Shown here in pieces: positions 5,826-6,281 of a stretch of DNA of 6,281 nucleotides. Made by a program: the position numbers and the translations under genes. Source of the stretch: an uncultured Ruminococcus sp. (GTDB lineage Bacteria; Bacillota; Clostridia; Oscillospirales; Acutalibacteraceae); contig CACXGJ010000033.1 of the NCBI GenBank assembly GCA_902767125.1, positions 1 through 6,281 on the forward strand. Reading direction: 5' to 3'. Each line of letters starts with the position of its first letter. Positions within the stretch are counted from its first letter, which is position 1. The notes beneath the pieces are model-generated. The model did not search any database. It saw only the letters and a list, made by a program, of their open reading frames with translations, and had not been told where the DNA came from.

Positions 5826-6281
5826 TTATTCAGTCACTTTGACTGTAAAATATTTTTTGGATATACTGCTGTCCCAGTCCATTACTTTTATGCAGACATC
5901 ATAGTCTGTTGCTGCATAGGGTCTTACAATAATTTTGGAGTTTTCTTTATAGCCCTGTCTTACAGTCCACTTTGTTTCAGATTTTTTCTTGTAAAGAACC
6001 GCATAATCATAGTTTCCCCTGCCGCCTGTTGCAGAACCGCTGACAGTGACTGTATCACCCTTTTTGATAGTCGTTGCGGAAATAGTTGAGGTATTTTTCA
6101 ATTTCGGATTGACCGTAAGAGTAAAGAACTTTTTAGCTATATTGCCTTTGCTGTCCTTTACTTTTACGCAAACGTCATAATCTGTGATTTTTGAGGGCTT
6201 GAAATAAATATATTCATCATCGCTGTAACCACGGGCTACTGTCCATTTCTTGTCTGTTTTTTTCTTGTACAGTGCAGCGTA
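5826..6281 (-). CDS. C-terminal part of a Tyr-motif repeat protein, cut by the window edge
   Basis: The reading frame is open from the right edge to the TAA at 5826–5828, giving 151 residues of a longer protein whose start is outside the window. It holds the last 60 residues of one repeat (YAALYKKKTDKKWTV through KKFFTLTVNPK) and then a complete 91-residue repeat (LKNTSTISATTIKKG through KKYFTVKVTE). A TTG at 6101 can be read as a start for a short 91-residue frame, but the protein similarity continues straight through it, so TTG is an internal Leu codon. The repeats match those of the downstream LRR protein, so the product is probably also secreted; that and its N-terminal domain cannot be seen. 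It is 19 bases upstream of the LRR gene, apparently in one operon. Function is unknown. Confidence 0.88.
   Translation of the reverse strand, partial: YAALYKKKTDKKWTVARGYSDDEYIYFKPSKITDYDVCVKVKDSKGNIAKKFFTLTVNPKLKNTSTISATTIKKGDTVTVSGSATGGRGNYDYAVLYKKKSETKWTVRQGYKENSKIIVRPYAATDYDVCIKVMDWDSSISKKYFTVKVTE
5829..6101 (-). repeat. Repeat C: last repeat of the partial protein (91 residues)
   Basis: This complete unit runs from LKNTSTISATTIKKGDTVTV through GNYDYAVLYKKK, KWTVRQGY, PYAATDYDVCIKV and KKYFTVKVTE. In the first half it is nearly the same as repeat B of the LRR protein. One oddity is the MDWDSSISKK turn, where the other units have KDxxGxIxKK, so the usual Gly is missing. Confidence 0.85.
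6102..6281 (-). repeat. Repeat D: penultimate repeat of the partial protein, incomplete
   Basis: Only the last 60 residues are inside the window, beginning at the tyrosine core (YAALYKKK) and ending VNPK. It reads KKWTVARGYS, then KPSKITDYDVCVKVKDS and KKFFTLTVNPK. By hand count it matches repeat A of the LRR protein at 38 of 60 positions, better than it matches its own neighbour, repeat C (30 of 59). Confidence 0.8.

Noticed and set aside
5826..6101. Independent 91-residue gene starting at TTG 6101
   Set aside because: The frame is open to the window edge and the upstream 60 residues are a homologous repeat, so the TTG is an internal Leu codon.
1..6281. DnaA boxes, CRISPR arrays, tRNA genes, insertion sequences
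   Set aside because: Because the gene order is origin-proximal I looked for TTATCCACA-type boxes and for mobile or RNA elements, and saw none inside the window.

Overview
The window looks like the origin-proximal housekeeping block of a low-to-moderate GC Firmicute, most likely a Ruminococcus-type clostridium. The gene order rpmH–rnpA–yidD–yidC–jag–mnmE is the conserved set that normally follows dnaA. The genus-level guess rests on the overall character of the proteins and on the two secreted repeat proteins at the right end, whose C-terminal repeats resemble those I recall from ruminococcal proteins labelled 'triple tyrosine motif'. It was not checked against a database. TGA is used as an ordinary stop codon (rpmH, rnpA, yidD).

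Plus strand, 18–2848: ribosomal protein L34 (rpmH), the protein subunit of RNase P (rnpA), the YidD insertion factor, the YidC insertase and the KH/R3H RNA-binding protein Jag (KhpB). Genes are close together: rnpA and yidD overlap by 4 bases and yidC–jag are 16 bases apart. This suggests an operon linking translation, tRNA 5' processing and membrane-protein insertion. A long hairpin with a T run (2863–2902) then separates jag from mnmE (2922–4286), which encodes the GTPase of the tRNA wobble-uridine modification enzyme.

Minus strand, 4349–6281: after a hairpin terminator shared by both strands (4292–4342), two tandem genes converge on mnmE. The nearer one (4349–5806) encodes a secreted protein with a signal peptide, about nine BspA-type leucine-rich repeats and two C-terminal repeats of about 90 residues. 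The farther one is only partly inside the window (stop at 5826–5828, open through the right edge) and ends in the same kind of repeat. They are 19 bases apart and probably co-transcribed from a promoter outside the window.

The usual partner genes of mnmE (mnmG, then rsmG) do not follow it here. The conserved cluster is interrupted by this accessory pair. Apart from that break and the paired-repeat architecture, the region is ordinary and I do not see a new defence, mobile or RNA system in it. No intergenic stretch exceeds 300 bases.
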